DNA of 53,809 nucleotides from Bacillus sp. MRMR6 (GCF_001940785.1 NZ_MSLS01000035.1:1-53809); one strand, 5' to 3'. Numbered from the stretch's first letter, positions 9,280 through 19,244 are shown. Numbers and translations: made by a program. The notes: generated by a model from the sequence alone, not told the origin.

Positions 9280-10728
9280 TCAATCCCCATTTTTACTTCT
9301 TGAATACCAGTTATATATACGCTCTGTATCGCTAGTCTCCAGGTCCATTACCTGACCACCCGCGCTGCCGAAGCCAGACTTTACGAAGGCTTCAACTGTG
9401 GCTAACTTCTTTTTCCGCTGAAAAAAACTTTCCATGATCTCAAGGCTCTGAATTTTATTTTTCTTCATAAATACCGTTGTTCGAATAATTCCTCGGGAAC
9501 GCAGGCAGAGCTGATTTCCATCAAGATTCCAGCCCGCATCTTTATATTTCAAATATGCCCAAAAGGTCGAGAATGCAAGAAGGATCAACGATAAAAGGCC
9601 CCATATTTTCAAAAAAATCAACGCAGCAATCACAATAGGAATCGATAGGTACCAACTGCGAATGAAATAACGGATTAACGCTTGTTTTGGCGGAGGAGTG
9701 AAATGGGTATTCAAATGATAGTCCGCTAAAAATGGCTCTAGCATGGAAGCAATTTTCTTTGTCCGTATAATGGGCAAAAGGTTAACTTTTGCGCCTTCCT
9801 CATTCCTGGCAGAACCTCCCGCACTTTCAACGACTACACTACCGTATCCAAGAAGTTCCCGGATGATATTTTCATTTATTCGAATTGCCTGGATTCTTTT
9901 TAGTGGAATCGTCACCTGCCGCCTTTCAAGCAGCCCTTGGGATATAACCAAATCACGTTCTGTTTTGATTACAGTGAAATTTGCATATTTTAACATCGTT
10001 CCAAAAAGGGCAATAATCCATGCCAGAAGAAAGACTATGAACACAATCATCACAATCAAAATAATATTACTCACAGCCCAGTTTTCAACCCCTCGAAATA
10101 GGCGCTCGTATGGAATGAAATCATCTAACTGTGATAAAAAGGCCAGTAACGCAGAAATAACCACTCCTACGCCTCCAGAAGTAAGTGATAGTAACATTAG
10201 TTGGCCTGTAGTAATTTTATAAATAAGCTGCCCTTGGCTAATCTGCTTCGGCTCTGTACCAGATCCACCTGTGCTCTTTGCCGCTGAAACAAAATCCTGA
10301 ATTTGGCGTGCTTCTTCCTTCGTGATAGCAGATAGGACTACTTCAGCTTCTGCACCACCGCTTCCGCCAGCTGTTTCAACCTTAAGCTGGACTAAACCAA
10401 ACATTCGTTGAAAGAGACCCTCTGAAAGGTCAATGCTTTGAATTCTTTCAATAGGTATGTACCGATTCTTACGGACAAATATCCCATACTCAATTCGAAG
10501 CTCATCCTGCTCTAGTCTATATGTATATCTAAGCCATGATAAAATGCTTGTAATCATAATAATGATCACCACTATTGCAGAAGCCCCTATAAGGAACAGT
10601 TTTCCGCCGGAATCTTTGTTCCCTATGACTAATAAAGCAATGAAGGTAAAGATAAATTCCTTTAGTTTCTTACTGACATTGACCAACATTGCAATTGGGT
10701 GCAGCCTTTTTGGTTCAAACATCCTCAT
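9280..10728 (-). CDS. ydbT: Bacterial PH-domain (bPH2/DUF304) membrane protein, YdbT type
   Basis: 482 residues. Each of several bPH2 domains follows a pair of hydrophobic segments; the recurring motif RYIPIERIQSIDLSEGLF / RQVTIPLKRIQAIRINENII / FMKKNKIQSLEIMESFFQR shows about three repeats. It overlaps the 3' end of ydbS by 14 bases, so the two are translationally coupled. In B. subtilis ydbST belongs to the SigW envelope-stress regulon and protects against some antimicrobial peptides. I did not find a convincing SigW promoter in front of this pair. Confidence 0.9.
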   Translation of the reverse strand: MRMFEPKRLHPIAMLVNVSKKLKEFIFTFIALLVIGNKDSGGKLFLIGASAIVVIIIMITSILSWLRYTYRLEQDELRIEYGIFVRKNRYIPIERIQSIDLSEGLFQRMFGLVQLKVETAGGSGGAEAEVVLSAITKEEARQIQDFVSAAKSTGGSGTEPKQISQGQLIYKITTGQLMLLSLTSGGVGVVISALLAFLSQLDDFIPYERLFRGVENWAVSNIILIVMIVFIVFLLAWIIALFGTMLKYANFTVIKTERDLVISQGLLERRQVTIPLKRIQAIRINENIIRELLGYGSVVVESAGGSARNEEGAKVNLLPIIRTKKIASMLEPFLADYHLNTHFTPPPKQALIRYFIRSWYLSIPIVIAALIFLKIWGLLSLILLAFSTFWAYLKYKDAGWNLDGNQLCLRSRGIIRTTVFMKKNKIQSLEIMESFFQRKKKLATVEAFVKSGFGSAGGQVMDLETSDTERIYNWYSRSKNGD

Positions 10729-11194
10729 CTGCCACCCTTGCTAAACTTGAGATAAAGTGACGTAATTCTTCCGCTTCACTTTCCTCTAATGCTGGAATTT
10801 CGTGTGATGTAGCTGCTGTATTAACAATAACAGAAGCCAGCAGGTATTTTCTAAGCAGTGGACCTTGTACTGTGTCAACATGTTGGACTCGGATCATCGG
10901 AATTAATGTCCTTGTCTTAATAAAAATTCCCCGTTGAAGTTCGATTTCCTCCTCCTTCACCTCATAGCGCCACCGTTTCCATCTTAGTGACGGAAGTAAA
11001 AATGATAGTAAATAGGTTAAAGTAATTCCAATTACAACGAGCAATATTGGTATCCACAAAGAACCATTAAAAATACGAATAATAAACAGAGCGAAAGCTG
11101 CAAGTACCCAGAACACACCTGACTTTATCATTCCTGAAATTCTCCATACCTTTAATGCCTTTGTAGAGATTTGTTTTTTCGGCCCGGATTCCAT
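10715..11194 (-). CDS. ydbS: Bacterial PH-domain protein, YdbS type
   Basis: 159 residues with two hydrophobic segments near residues 25-65 followed by one bPH2 domain (IELQRGIFIKTRTLIPMIRV). GAGGAGGG stands upstream of the start. It is the first gene of the ydbS-ydbT pair and follows uvsE after 60 bp, so the three could be read together. Confidence 0.9.
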   Translation of the reverse strand: MESGPKKQISTKALKVWRISGMIKSGVFWVLAAFALFIIRIFNGSLWIPILLVVIGITLTYLLSFLLPSLRWKRWRYEVKEEEIELQRGIFIKTRTLIPMIRVQHVDTVQGPLLRKYLLASVIVNTAATSHEIPALEESEAEELRHFISSLARVADEDV

Positions 11195-11254
11195 ACGTTC
11201 CCTCCTCTTCCCTCGGTTTACCTCTAAGTATACACGGGTGCAGGGGCTGTGACA

Positions 11255-12217
11255 CTATTCAATAAAAAAGCTGGATGGGTCAATCACCTGTATTCCCTTA
11301 CGCCCTTTTAAATCTTCCATGAGCCGGAAAAGAGCAGCATCTTTTTGCTTTGCTTCAATCATACAGTGTAATTCTGAGACGGACCCCTTTACCTCAGATA
11401 GGAATTTCAAAAACATATTTACGTCAATATAATCAGCATGGGCCCGGAACTCCTTTTCCGAACGCGGGCTCGATATATGCATTTTAACTGGTAAGGGTGA
11501 TGTCTTCCATGTTGTAACAATTCTTTCCCAGTCTTGATGCCACTCTTCGCCCTCATGATTCGCTAAATGGTGATGGTAATCAAAGATCATTGGAATTCCG
11601 AGTTTTTCGCAGAGATATAACGTTTCCTTCACGGTAAAGGTTGTATCATCATTTTCAAGCATAATCATTTTCTGAATAGAAGGCGGGATATAAGCCCAAT
11701 TATGTATAAACTGTTCAAGCGCCATTTCTTTATCTTCATAACCGCCGCCCACATGCAGGACACAACGGTGTTCTGTATCAATTTCCATTCCTTTAAGAAG
11801 TCCTTCATGCATGATCAAGGTTTTGAGAGCATTTTTTAAGATATCTTTATCTGGAGTATTTAGAACGACAAAATGGTCAGGATGGAAATCAAGTCTCATG
11901 GGGTGCTGCTTTATAAAATTTGCCAGCTGCTTTAGAGGCTCGCTTAATGGCCGTAAAAAATTCCAATCCAGTAATTCTTCGTGGTTTGCTAACGGGATCA
12001 GGCGTGAGCTAAACCTAAAAAAACGAATATCGTTCGCAGCATTATGCTTTAGCAGACGCAAACAGTTTTCCAAATTCGATTCAGCAATTCTTTCTAACTT
12101 ACGAATCGCTGCTTCACGGTCTTTTATCCGATTAAACTGAGCAAAGGTCATTGTTTGCGATGGCGATGCGTTCTGGAGTTCAACGCTCATAGCCACATAT
12201 CCAAGCCTTACAATCAT
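11255..12217 (-). CDS. uvsE: UV DNA damage endonuclease (UvsE/UVDE)
   Basis: 320 residues. The opening VRLGYVAMSVELQNASPSQT and the segments RFFRFSSRLIPLANHE, RLDFHPDHFVVLNTPD, LHVGGGYEDKE and IPMIFDYHHHLANHEGE are typical of the TIM-barrel UVDE family, with its metal-binding His, Glu and Asp residues. The enzyme nicks DNA 5' of pyrimidine dimers and other lesions; in Bacillus it contributes to spore UV resistance. AGGAG lies nine bases before ATG. In B. subtilis the homologue is elsewhere, so its place between cshA and ydbS is lineage-specific. The repeat array at 12270-12852 lies directly upstream. Confidence 0.93.
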   Translation of the reverse strand: MIVRLGYVAMSVELQNASPSQTMTFAQFNRIKDREAAIRKLERIAESNLENCLRLLKHNAANDIRFFRFSSRLIPLANHEELLDWNFLRPLSEPLKQLANFIKQHPMRLDFHPDHFVVLNTPDKDILKNALKTLIMHEGLLKGMEIDTEHRCVLHVGGGYEDKEMALEQFIHNWAYIPPSIQKMIMLENDDTTFTVKETLYLCEKLGIPMIFDYHHHLANHEGEEWHQDWERIVTTWKTSPLPVKMHISSPRSEKEFRAHADYIDVNMFLKFLSEVKGSVSELHCMIEAKQKDAALFRLMEDLKGRKGIQVIDPSSFFIE

Positions 12218-12269
12218 GATGGCCCACTCCTAATAATGTTTTGCTTATTATTCCCTTTATCTCACCTTA

Positions 12270-12852
12270 AAAAAACAGGCTTGATCCTGGCATGGAATTT
12301 TAAAGGTCGCTCTTTGTCCTCTAACAGGGTGACATCACTTTCTATCTGCCTTTTTCGTGGGTCTATCTGCCATTTTTGTAGCTCTATCTGCCAAATTCAC
12401 CCTTCTATCTGCCTAAATCCACTTTCTATCTTCCAACTCAACCTTTCCACCCTTCAGAGCAGGAAAAAGCAAGGCTTTAGCCTGGCTCTTGTCGCATAAT
12501 TTTCCTTACTTTTACATTTGAGGATCATTCTTTTCCTTCAAAGAGGGGTGTCTCATCCTCTATCTGCCTTTTTGGTCGGTCTATCTGCCTATTCCACCCT
12601 TCTATCTGCCAAAATTCACCTTCTATCTGTCAAAACAACCATTCCACCCGACAGAGCAGGAAAAAGCAAGGCTTTGGCCTGGCTCAGGTTACTAATTTTC
12701 CTTTTATTGGAGTTTAAAGCACATTCTTTTCCTTAAAAAAGGTGGGCTTCACTTCCTATCTGCCGTTTCGGTGAGTCTATCTGCCAAATCCACCCTTCTA
12801 TCTGCCAAAATTCACCTTCTACCTGCCAATTCAGCCTTTCACCCGAAAGAAC
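12270..12852. repeat. Phased 21-bp repeat array in ~196-bp superunits
   Basis: The decamer TCTATCTGCC (GGCAGATAGA on the minus strand) begins at 12341, 12362, 12383, 12404, 12425; at 12559, 12580, 12601, 12622; and at 12755, 12776, 12797, 12818, with a few single-base variants. Within every block the spacing is exactly 21 bp. The blocks are separated by a conserved module with a terminator-like hairpin (AGCCAGGC/GCCTTGCT then TTTTT on the minus strand, near 12463-12486 and 12659-12685, and a diverged copy near 12270-12290), giving superunits of about 196 bp. No real gene is seen in 12218-12943. Confidence 0.85.
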
Positions 12853-12864
12853 ACTTCGTCTAAA

Positions 12865-12906
12865 CAAAAAAGAAGCATGACCTCAGTTGATGAGTCCATG
12901 CTTCTT
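12865..12906 (-). terminator. Terminator of cshA
   Basis: Stem AAGAAGCATG/CATGCTTCTT (12870-12879 with 12897-12906), followed on the minus strand by a six-T run, 38 bases beyond the cshA stop. Confidence 0.88.
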
Positions 12907-12943
12907 TTATAATGATTTTATTCTGCCTTATATGGGCTAAAGA

Positions 12944-14449
12944 TTATGAGCGGTTAAAGCTTCTAGGTTTACCAGCAGCTGAGCGCTTTTCACCTGTTCT
13001 TGGCTTGGCTGGTGCCTTTTTTCGACCACGAGAATCTCCTCTGTTGTCGTCTCTTCTTCTACGGTCACCGCCGCCACCGCCGCTGCCGCTGCGATCATAA
13101 GATTTTCTCTCACGCTTTTGTGGTAGTGGTGATTCATCCGATAGCTTGATTGGTGTAGTGTCAGGTTCTTTGGTTAACATTTTCAACACTGCAGCTACAA
13201 CCGTTTGTGCGTCATTCGCTTCAAGCAATTCATCAGCAGCTGCTTTATAATAATGCAGATTATTTGAATCAATCGTCTGAACAATTTTATCCACTACCGC
13301 ACGTTGTTGTCCTTCTAACGCTTCATCAAGTGTTGGTGCCTTCATTTTTTCCATCTTACGCTTCGTTGTTCTTTCCACAACCGCTAAGTAAGACTTTTCA
13401 CGTGGTGTAATGAACGTAAGTGCCATACCCGTTTTACCAGCACGACCTGTACGGCCAATACGGTGTACATAGCTTTCTGGATCTTGAGGGATATCAAAGT
13501 TATAAACATGAGTTACGCCGGAAATATCTAGTCCTCTGGCCGCAACATCTGTTGCTACAAGTACATCAATATTACCCTCTTTAAATTTACGTAAAACCTG
13601 TAGACGTTTTGCTTGACTAAGGTCCCCATGAATTCCTTCAGCAGTATATCCTCTTAGGTTTAATGCTTCTGATAATTCATCGACACGTCGTTTTGTACGT
13701 CCAAAAACAATGGCTAATTCTGGTGATTGAATGTCAAACAACCTTGTTAGAACATCGAATTTGCTCTTTTCTTGAACCTCTAGGTAATATTGTTCGATTG
13801 ACGGCATTGTCAATTCTTTTGTCTTAACCCGGACAATTTGAGGATCCTTCATGAACTTCTCAGCCATTCTCTGAATAGGACCTGGCATCGTTGCTGAGAA
13901 AAGTAATGTTTGACGTTCCGCAGGTGTCGAAGCAAGAATCGATTCAATGTCTTCAATGAATCCCATATTTAACATTTCATCCGCCTCATCTAAGATAACG
14001 GTGGTAACCGTATCAAGGCGCATTGTTTTTCTATTTATATGGTCTAATACACGTCCCGGAGTTCCAACAATAATATGTGGTGCTTTCTTCAAAGAACGGA
14101 TTTGACGGCTAATATCCTGTCCACCATAAATTGGAAGCACACGAACTCTTTTGCCTGATCCAATTTTATAAAGCTCTTCCGATACTTGAATCGCTAGTTC
14201 TCGTGTTGGCGCGATGATAATCCCTTGAATCGCATCTCTGCTCACGTCAACTTTTTCTACCAAAGGGATACCAAATGCAGCTGTTTTCCCTGTTCCTGTT
14301 TGAGCTTGACCGATCAAATCCTTATTTTCTAAGCTCAATGGAATCGTTTCTGCCTGAATTGGTGTTGCTTCCTCAAATCCCATTTGTAGGACAGCTTTTA
14401 AAGTGGCCTGGCTTAGGCCTAATTCTTCAAACTTTGTCAATGTTTTCAT
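12944..14449 (-). CDS. cshA: DEAD-box ATP-dependent RNA helicase CshA
   Basis: 501 residues with all DEAD-box motifs: Q motif around 7-32, motif I AQTGTGKT (49-56), PTRELAIQ, motif II DEAD (154-157), motif III SAT (185-187) and [10 protein letters not shown] in the second RecA domain. The C-terminus is a low-complexity Gly/Arg-rich tail with RGG-like segments. CshA unwinds RNA in ribosome assembly, cold adaptation and the RNA degradosome. It follows murF and the esterase gene as in related genomes. The 245-bp upstream gap holds the esterase terminator and a short GC-rich stretch near 14509-14545 resembling an intergenic repeat remnant. Confidence 0.96.
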   Translation of the reverse strand: MKTLTKFEELGLSQATLKAVLQMGFEEATPIQAETIPLSLENKDLIGQAQTGTGKTAAFGIPLVEKVDVSRDAIQGIIIAPTRELAIQVSEELYKIGSGKRVRVLPIYGGQDISRQIRSLKKAPHIIVGTPGRVLDHINRKTMRLDTVTTVILDEADEMLNMGFIEDIESILASTPAERQTLLFSATMPGPIQRMAEKFMKDPQIVRVKTKELTMPSIEQYYLEVQEKSKFDVLTRLFDIQSPELAIVFGRTKRRVDELSEALNLRGYTAEGIHGDLSQAKRLQVLRKFKEGNIDVLVATDVAARGLDISGVTHVYNFDIPQDPESYVHRIGRTGRAGKTGMALTFITPREKSYLAVVERTTKRKMEKMKAPTLDEALEGQQRAVVDKIVQTIDSNNLHYYKAAADELLEANDAQTVVAAVLKMLTKEPDTTPIKLSDESPLPQKRERKSYDRSGSGGGGGDRRRRDDNRGDSRGRKKAPAKPRTGEKRSAAGKPRSFNRS

Positions 14450-14581
14450 TCTCCTTCATCTATATGAAAATAATTTGTGCGCTGAATATTCTCTACCGAC
14501 TCTCGTATAAGCGGAAGCGCCCTTGCACCGGGGCGGCTAACGCATCAAAATGCCGCAACTAGGTAACATCTATATTTTACC

Positions 14582-14612
14582 AAAAAAAGACATTCCTCCA
14601 AAGGAGTATGCC
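14582..14612 (-). terminator. Terminator of the esterase gene
   Basis: Imperfect hairpin GGCATACTCC/GGAGGAATGTC followed on the minus strand by seven Ts, 83 bases beyond the esterase stop. Confidence 0.75.
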
Positions 14613-14694
14613 CTTTATTCATCGTTCTTAAGACACGTTGCTGATAATTATAACATTATTAGTATTAATTTGCAATAAAGGCACTTTTTCACTC

Positions 14695-15390
14695 TTAGCC
14701 TTCTCGCTCCATCAAGAAGTCAAACACTTGAGAAAATAGGGCGTCTTTTTCCCCACAGTGACATATATGATGATTAGAATCCTTGATATAGGTGATTTTT
14801 TTCGTCTTGGCGTTAATGGTTCGGTACAAGTATTCAGCACTTTTGGGCGGCACCACCCCATCGCACTCTCCTTGAGCAATCAAAGTCGGAACCTCAACCT
14901 GGGGGAGCAGCGGTTTGATATAAGAAACCAGCCTCCTAAATTGCAGTGTAGCTGTAAGGGGAGTCACTTTTATTTTTCTTTTATAACGTTGAAATAATAC
15001 ATTTTTGTTCAATTTTCCTTTGAAGGTGTCAACAAGCATTGTCTTAATCTCACTGGCCATTTGTTTCGGATTAAGGTAATAAGCAGCTGCACTTAACAGC
15101 ACCAGCTTGTCCACTGGATACTTGGCGGCAAGAAAACTAGCGATCATGCCGCCCATGGAAAAACCAATTACATAAACCTTGTCACAAACTTTAATAAGCT
15201 TCTGCAGTTCTTCCTCAGCATGGTTAATCCATTGTTGATATTGAACACCTTTTAAAGTGAGGATTTCTCCATGACCAGGAAGCGTTGGAGTAACGATGAG
15301 CCATTCTGTTTGATTTGTTAAATACTCTGCAAGGGGCTCTACTTCGGATGGTGCACCCGTAAAGCCATGAATACATAAGCAGCCAATCAT
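14695..15390 (-). CDS. Alpha/beta-hydrolase carboxylesterase (YvaK/Est30-like)
   Basis: 231 residues. The nucleophile elbow GFSMGG gives Ser78; the acid is probably Asp177 in GECDGVVP and the base His207 or His208 in DSNHHICH. The opening IGCLCIHGFTGAPSEVEPLA matches monoacylglycerol lipase/carboxylesterase proteins such as Geobacillus Est30. It is cytoplasmic, with no signal peptide. The physiological substrate is unknown; short acyl esters are typical. It sits between murF and cshA with its own terminator. Confidence 0.88.
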   Translation of the reverse strand: MIGCLCIHGFTGAPSEVEPLAEYLTNQTEWLIVTPTLPGHGEILTLKGVQYQQWINHAEEELQKLIKVCDKVYVIGFSMGGMIASFLAAKYPVDKLVLLSAAAYYLNPKQMASEIKTMLVDTFKGKLNKNVLFQRYKRKIKVTPLTATLQFRRLVSYIKPLLPQVEVPTLIAQGECDGVVPPKSAEYLYRTINAKTKKITYIKDSNHHICHCGEKDALFSQVFDFLMEREG

Positions 15391-15479
15391 ATTTTCTCAC
15401 CTGCCATGATAAGTATTATAGTTAGTGTGCCAATAACACTAATTAGCATACAGTATTTTAAGCATGGCCGAGATGTGGT

Positions 15480-16853
15480 TTATTGTAAGGACTGAACGAC
15501 TTCCTCTAATTTCATCCCTCTAGACGCTTTAACAAGAACCAGTGTTTTATCATTTACGTGCTGCTCCAATTCACATATAAGTTCCTGCTTATCGGTATAG
15601 GAATATACGTTGTTCTTTCCGAGAGAGGCATGTGCACCTCTGGCAATATGCTCTCCTAACGGTCCGAAAGTGAACAGTAAATTAATTTTCTCCGGATTTA
15701 AACCTTCCCCGATTTGCAAATGGTATTGCTCCTCCTGAGGCCCTAGTTCAAGCATATCCCCAAGCACCAAAATTTTTCGGGTATAGCCTTGAAGATTTGA
15801 GATTAATTCAACCGCTGCCATCATGGAAGTCGGACTGGCATTATAGGCGTCGTTAATAATCTTCTCTCCGTGTCGCCCCTCCACTAATTCCATTCTCATA
15901 TTGGTCAGTTTAATATTTTCTAATCCTTCATTTACTTTTTCATAAGGAACAGAAAAGTACTTCGCAATCAGTATAGCAGCAAGGGCATTTAGAATATTGT
16001 GAGTTCCTAAAACAGGCAGTTCAAAACAATGGTCGGACCCATTTATTTTGAAACTATTTCCAGTTTCTAATTGCTTAATATCGATTGGATATAGATCGTT
16101 AGTATGATTTCTCCCGAACGTTTTGAGTCGAACATTCCCTTTATATTCATGAATTCTTTCCATTAATAGCGGCTCGTCACCATGAAGCACCGCTAAGCCA
16201 TTATTTTTAAGCCCTTGTAAAATTTCAAGCTTAGCTTCTGCAATTCCCTCCCTAGACCCTAAGTCTAGAAGATGTGATTCTCCAATATTGGTAATCACTA
16301 CAGCATCAGGGCAGGCGAGCTTCGTGAGAAACTCTATTTCTCCTCTCCCACTCATACCCATTTCTAAAACAGCGATTTCCGTATCTTCTGATAACCCTAA
16401 TACTGTTAACGGCAGTCCAATATGATTATTATAATTACCTTCTGTTTTTTGGACCTTGTAGGTAGTTGATAGAAGTGCGGCTGTCATATCTTTTGTTGTT
16501 GTTTTACCATTGCTCCCCGTAATCCCCACGACTTTTACCGATAATTCATTTCGATACTTCCTTGCCAGCTCTTGTAAAGCCGTTAAGCAATCGTCAACAA
16601 TGATGATTGGCAAGTGGGCAGGTGGATTGGGAACATCACTTTGCCAAAGAGCCGCAGCTGCCCCCTTTTGAAAGCAATCCTCCACATATTGGTGACCATC
16701 TGAATTCTCTCCCTTGAATGGTACAAATAAATTGCCTGGTTCTATCTTTCTAGAATCAATCGCCACACCCATAATCATTGTATCTGCAAATGAGGGCTGC
16801 TCACTATTAAGGCCAAGCATTGCAGCAATTTGATTTAATGAACGCTTAATCAT
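15480..16853 (-). CDS. murF: UDP-MurNAc-tripeptide--D-Ala-D-Ala ligase
   Basis: About 457 residues. MurF joins the D-Ala-D-Ala made by Ddl to the muropeptide precursor. Visible are the N-terminal substrate domain, the ATP loop GITGSNGKTTTKD near residue 113, LEMGMSGRGEIEFL and NDAYNASPTSM. Two tandem ATGs follow AAAGGAGG; the second (16853) has the better spacing. It follows ddl by about 60 bp, but a hairpin terminator lies in that gap, so transcription may be partly attenuated between them. Confidence 0.97.
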   Translation of the reverse strand: MIKRSLNQIAAMLGLNSEQPSFADTMIMGVAIDSRKIEPGNLFVPFKGENSDGHQYVEDCFQKGAAAALWQSDVPNPPAHLPIIIVDDCLTALQELARKYRNELSVKVVGITGSNGKTTTKDMTAALLSTTYKVQKTEGNYNNHIGLPLTVLGLSEDTEIAVLEMGMSGRGEIEFLTKLACPDAVVITNIGESHLLDLGSREGIAEAKLEILQGLKNNGLAVLHGDEPLLMERIHEYKGNVRLKTFGRNHTNDLYPIDIKQLETGNSFKINGSDHCFELPVLGTHNILNALAAILIAKYFSVPYEKVNEGLENIKLTNMRMELVEGRHGEKIINDAYNASPTSMMAAVELISNLQGYTRKILVLGDMLELGPQEEQYHLQIGEGLNPEKINLLFTFGPLGEHIARGAHASLGKNNVYSYTDKQELICELEQHVNDKTLVLVKASRGMKLEEVVQSLQ

Positions 16854-16879
16854 CATCTTCCTCCTTTAAGGAACTATCT

Positions 16880-16907
16880 AAAAAACGACACGGCAGTCCA
16901 CCGTGTC
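16880..16907 (-). terminator. Terminator between ddl and murF
   Basis: Stem GACACGG/CCGTGTC (16887-16893 with 16901-16907) followed on the minus strand by six Ts, directly past the ddl stop and only about 30 bp before the murF binding site. Confidence 0.82.
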
Positions 16908-16915
16908 ACCGTCAT

Positions 16916-17995
16916 TTAGAATGTGTATTTTATGTTTTGTTTTTCAGAATGTCTCTCTTTCGCAAGCGCTACGAGACGTTCAATTAATTCAGGATACTCT
17001 ACCCCAGTGTGTTTCCAAAGTAATGGGAACATACTAAAAGGAGTGAAACCTGGCATTGTATTTACTTCATTTATAAGTGCTCTTCCATCCTTTGTTAAAA
17101 AGAAGTCAGCACGGACAAGTCCTGAGCAGTCCAAGGCTTTAAATGCCTTTATTGCCATCTCTTTAATTTGCTGATATTCATCCTCAGTAACATCTGCCGG
17201 AATAATTAAAGCCGTATCTCCATCTTCATATTTCGCCTTATAATCATAAAAGTCCTTTTTTGGAACAATTTCTCCTGCAACAGAGCATTCAGGTTCATCA
17301 TTACCAAGGATACCTACCTCTATTTCACGCGCAGTGACCCCTTCTTCAATGATTACTTTACGGTCAAATTGGAATGCTTCCGCAAATGCAGCCGCTAGCT
17401 CTTCACGATTGGTACATTTACTTATCCCAACACTCGAACCAAGATTAGCTGGCTTTACAAAACAAGGATAGCCGAGCTCCTCTTCCACTCTCTTATAAAC
17501 CGCATCACCAGCTTTTTTCCACTCACTTTTTATGAAAGCTACATAGTTCACTTGATCTAATCCTGCTTGCGCAAAAACATTTTTCATCATTACCTTATCC
17601 ATCCCAGCAGCAGATGCCAGCACTCCGTTACCTACGTAAGGAAGATTTAATAGTTCTAATAATCCTTGAACGGTTCCATCCTCACCATTTGGTCCATGTA
17701 AAAGCGGAAAAATAACATCTAGTGATTCATTTACCTTTTGCTCTGCGTGGAAAAGAGTGGGTGCCAGCGATAAAGGTGATAATTGATTTTCGTTTGAAAA
17801 TTCCAATGCTGCTACCGTTTCTACCGATCCTGTAAGCTGCGGCCCTTTAATCCATTGTCCTTCTAAATTTATGTAAATCGGATGAATCTCAAATTTTTCA
17901 AGATTAAGCGCCTTTATGACAGCAAGTGCTGTTTGTAATGAAACCTTATGTTCAGCGGATTTACCTCCGTATAATAAACCAATTTTCGTTTTCAT
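16916..17995 (-). CDS. ddl: D-alanine--D-alanine ligase
   Basis: About 359 residues of the ATP-grasp Ddl family, joining two D-alanines from Alr. Segments [54 protein letters not shown] and the metal-binding [12 protein letters not shown] are all present. Tandem ATGs follow GGAGG; I take the second by spacing. With MurF it supplies the terminal D-Ala-D-Ala of peptidoglycan. 196 bp of non-coding sequence separates it from the next upstream gene. Confidence 0.97.
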   Translation of the reverse strand: MKTKIGLLYGGKSAEHKVSLQTALAVIKALNLEKFEIHPIYINLEGQWIKGPQLTGSVETVAALEFSNENQLSPLSLAPTLFHAEQKVNESLDVIFPLLHGPNGEDGTVQGLLELLNLPYVGNGVLASAAGMDKVMMKNVFAQAGLDQVNYVAFIKSEWKKAGDAVYKRVEEELGYPCFVKPANLGSSVGISKCTNREELAAAFAEAFQFDRKVIIEEGVTAREIEVGILGNDEPECSVAGEIVPKKDFYDYKAKYEDGDTALIIPADVTEDEYQQIKEMAIKAFKALDCSGLVRADFFLTKDGRALINEVNTMPGFTPFSMFPLLWKHTGVEYPELIERLVALAKERHSEKQNIKYTF

Positions 17996-18162
17996 CATCG
18001 TACCTCCATATTCTCAATCAAATTTTACTTTAACATTTTATCGTAAAAAGTGGCGTTTTGCTTAATTTTATCAAGTATACTGTTTCCTAATTACTATTTT
18101 ATGAAACATACAGCTTGTCTAAATACTATTAAGTGCACTTCCATCAGGAGAAAAGCACCATT

Positions 18163-18192
18163 AAAAAATCTCTCCATTCAAATGGAGAGATT
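18163..18192 (-). terminator. Terminator overlapping the stop codon of the 18191-18967 gene
   Basis: A perfect 12-bp stem AATCTCTCCATT/AATGGAGAGATT (18168-18179 with 18181-18192) with a one-base-wide centre and a T run on the minus strand. Part of the stem lies inside the last codons of the gene. Confidence 0.85.
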
Positions 18193-18967
18193 AAATAACA
18201 GCAAGCTTCCATTCCTTTGTTTTTTTATCAAAAATCATTTTAGCATGACAAGCTTCCCTTGATAACTTTTGGTATTCTTCCATCATATCATCCATTGAAG
18301 CAAAATCACCAATTACCCAGATCGGGATTTCAAGTCGGTTTCGCTGGAGGTCAATATCTCGCAAAGAGATACAAATACCCTCTTTCATAAATGGTGTTAA
18401 GCTCAGCAGAATATCTTTATTAATGGATGGATATTCTCGTTTTCTTCTTATTCCGAGAATTGATTTCTCGAGTTTTAATGTCCCTAATTTCCCTGATACC
18501 GCTTCGCTTAATACATGGAAGAAGTCTTTAATGCTTCGATAATAAGTTTTATTGAAATAACCATCCTCATCAGCTAGGTAGACAAAACGGTTTCCTAATT
18601 TATTATAGAAGGGAACTTTTAGATGCTGCTTCTGGTGCCCCAAATACAATAATTCTGCCATTTCCTGTCCAGTGAGTTCATTTAGTACATCCTCTTCGAT
18701 AAAATCAATCCAGCAAAAATCACCATAAGCAAAAACATCCTCATTCGTTAGCTTAGGAATTCTTTCCTCTGGACAAAACTCAAGCAATGTATGCATATTA
18801 AAATCTGCATCATCAAATTTATGTTTTAATAAAAGTAAGTGATTTAAAGAACCTGAAAAAGCAGCAGCAAATTCAGAAAACTCAATACCATAGGACAATA
18901 CATACTGGTCTGATTGATTTAAATGGACATATATTAGATCCCGTATGTCTTGATGATGCTTTTTCAA
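18191..18967 (-). CDS. Hypothetical protein of about 258 residues
   Basis: I do not recognise this family with certainty; similar Bacillus proteins in this neighbourhood are annotated inconsistently. It is soluble, acidic, lacks a signal peptide or membrane segment, and is rich in aromatic residues. Segments such as EFSEFAAAFSGSLNHLLLLK, YGDFCWIDFIEEDVLNELTG and NRFVYLADEDGYFNKTYYRS suggest a folded domain. The frame opens with TTG codons at 18973 and 18967; GGAGG spacing favours 18967. It is transcribed alone, with a terminator overlapping its stop, and is divergent from mgtE. Confidence 0.8.
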   Translation of the reverse strand: MKKHHQDIRDLIYVHLNQSDQYVLSYGIEFSEFAAAFSGSLNHLLLLKHKFDDADFNMHTLLEFCPEERIPKLTNEDVFAYGDFCWIDFIEEDVLNELTGQEMAELLYLGHQKQHLKVPFYNKLGNRFVYLADEDGYFNKTYYRSIKDFFHVLSEAVSGKLGTLKLEKSILGIRRKREYPSINKDILLSLTPFMKEGICISLRDIDLQRNRLEIPIWVIGDFASMDDMMEEYQKLSREACHAKMIFDKKTKEWKLAVI

Positions 18968-19204
18968 AGACAAACTCCTCCGATCAAGGGAAAATCATAT
19001 TCTCATACGTTATTTTAAAAAACGATTTACACTCATTTTACCACTTAATGGGTGTATAGCTTATTTCATTTGTTTTACAAATATGAAGTAGTATCGAACT
19101 CTTTTTACAGGCTTTTTTTTATATTATTGACACAAACTAAGGTGATCTATCTGATAAATTTGGTCCACATAATATAGTCAATTTTATCAATCATTACATA
19201 TTTG

Positions 19205-19210
19205 TATAAT
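19205..19210 (+). promoter_or_regulatory. Probable -10 element of the mgtE promoter
   Basis: TATAAT at 19205-19210 preceded by TTTG, 35 bp before the mgtE start. No good -35 lies 17 bp upstream. A consensus TTGACA at 19127-19132 is better placed for another start. I see no M-box Mg2+ riboswitch in the 271-bp gap. Confidence 0.4.
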
Positions 19211-19244
19211 AAGTAGAGCGCACCAGCGGAAAGGAGCGTGTAAG

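Noticed and set aside
11195..11254. SigW promoter in front of ydbS
   Set aside because: A CGTG/CGTA-like -10 exists but no TGAAAC at 16-17 bp spacing.
12155..12736. Plus-strand open frames across the repeat array
   Set aside because: They follow from the 21-bp (7-codon) period of the repeats. They have no binding sites and low-complexity products.
12341..12838. CRISPR array
   Set aside because: Repeats are only 10 bp with 11-bp spacers, spacers are partly alike, and no cas genes are present.
14509..14545. GC-rich stretch upstream of cshA as a regulatory RNA
   Set aside because: It looks like a short remnant of a common intergenic repeat and forms no convincing conserved structure.
18974..19244. 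Possible M-box Mg2+ riboswitch upstream of mgtE
   Set aside because: The conserved M-box core is not visible in this 271-bp gap; only promoter-like elements are.
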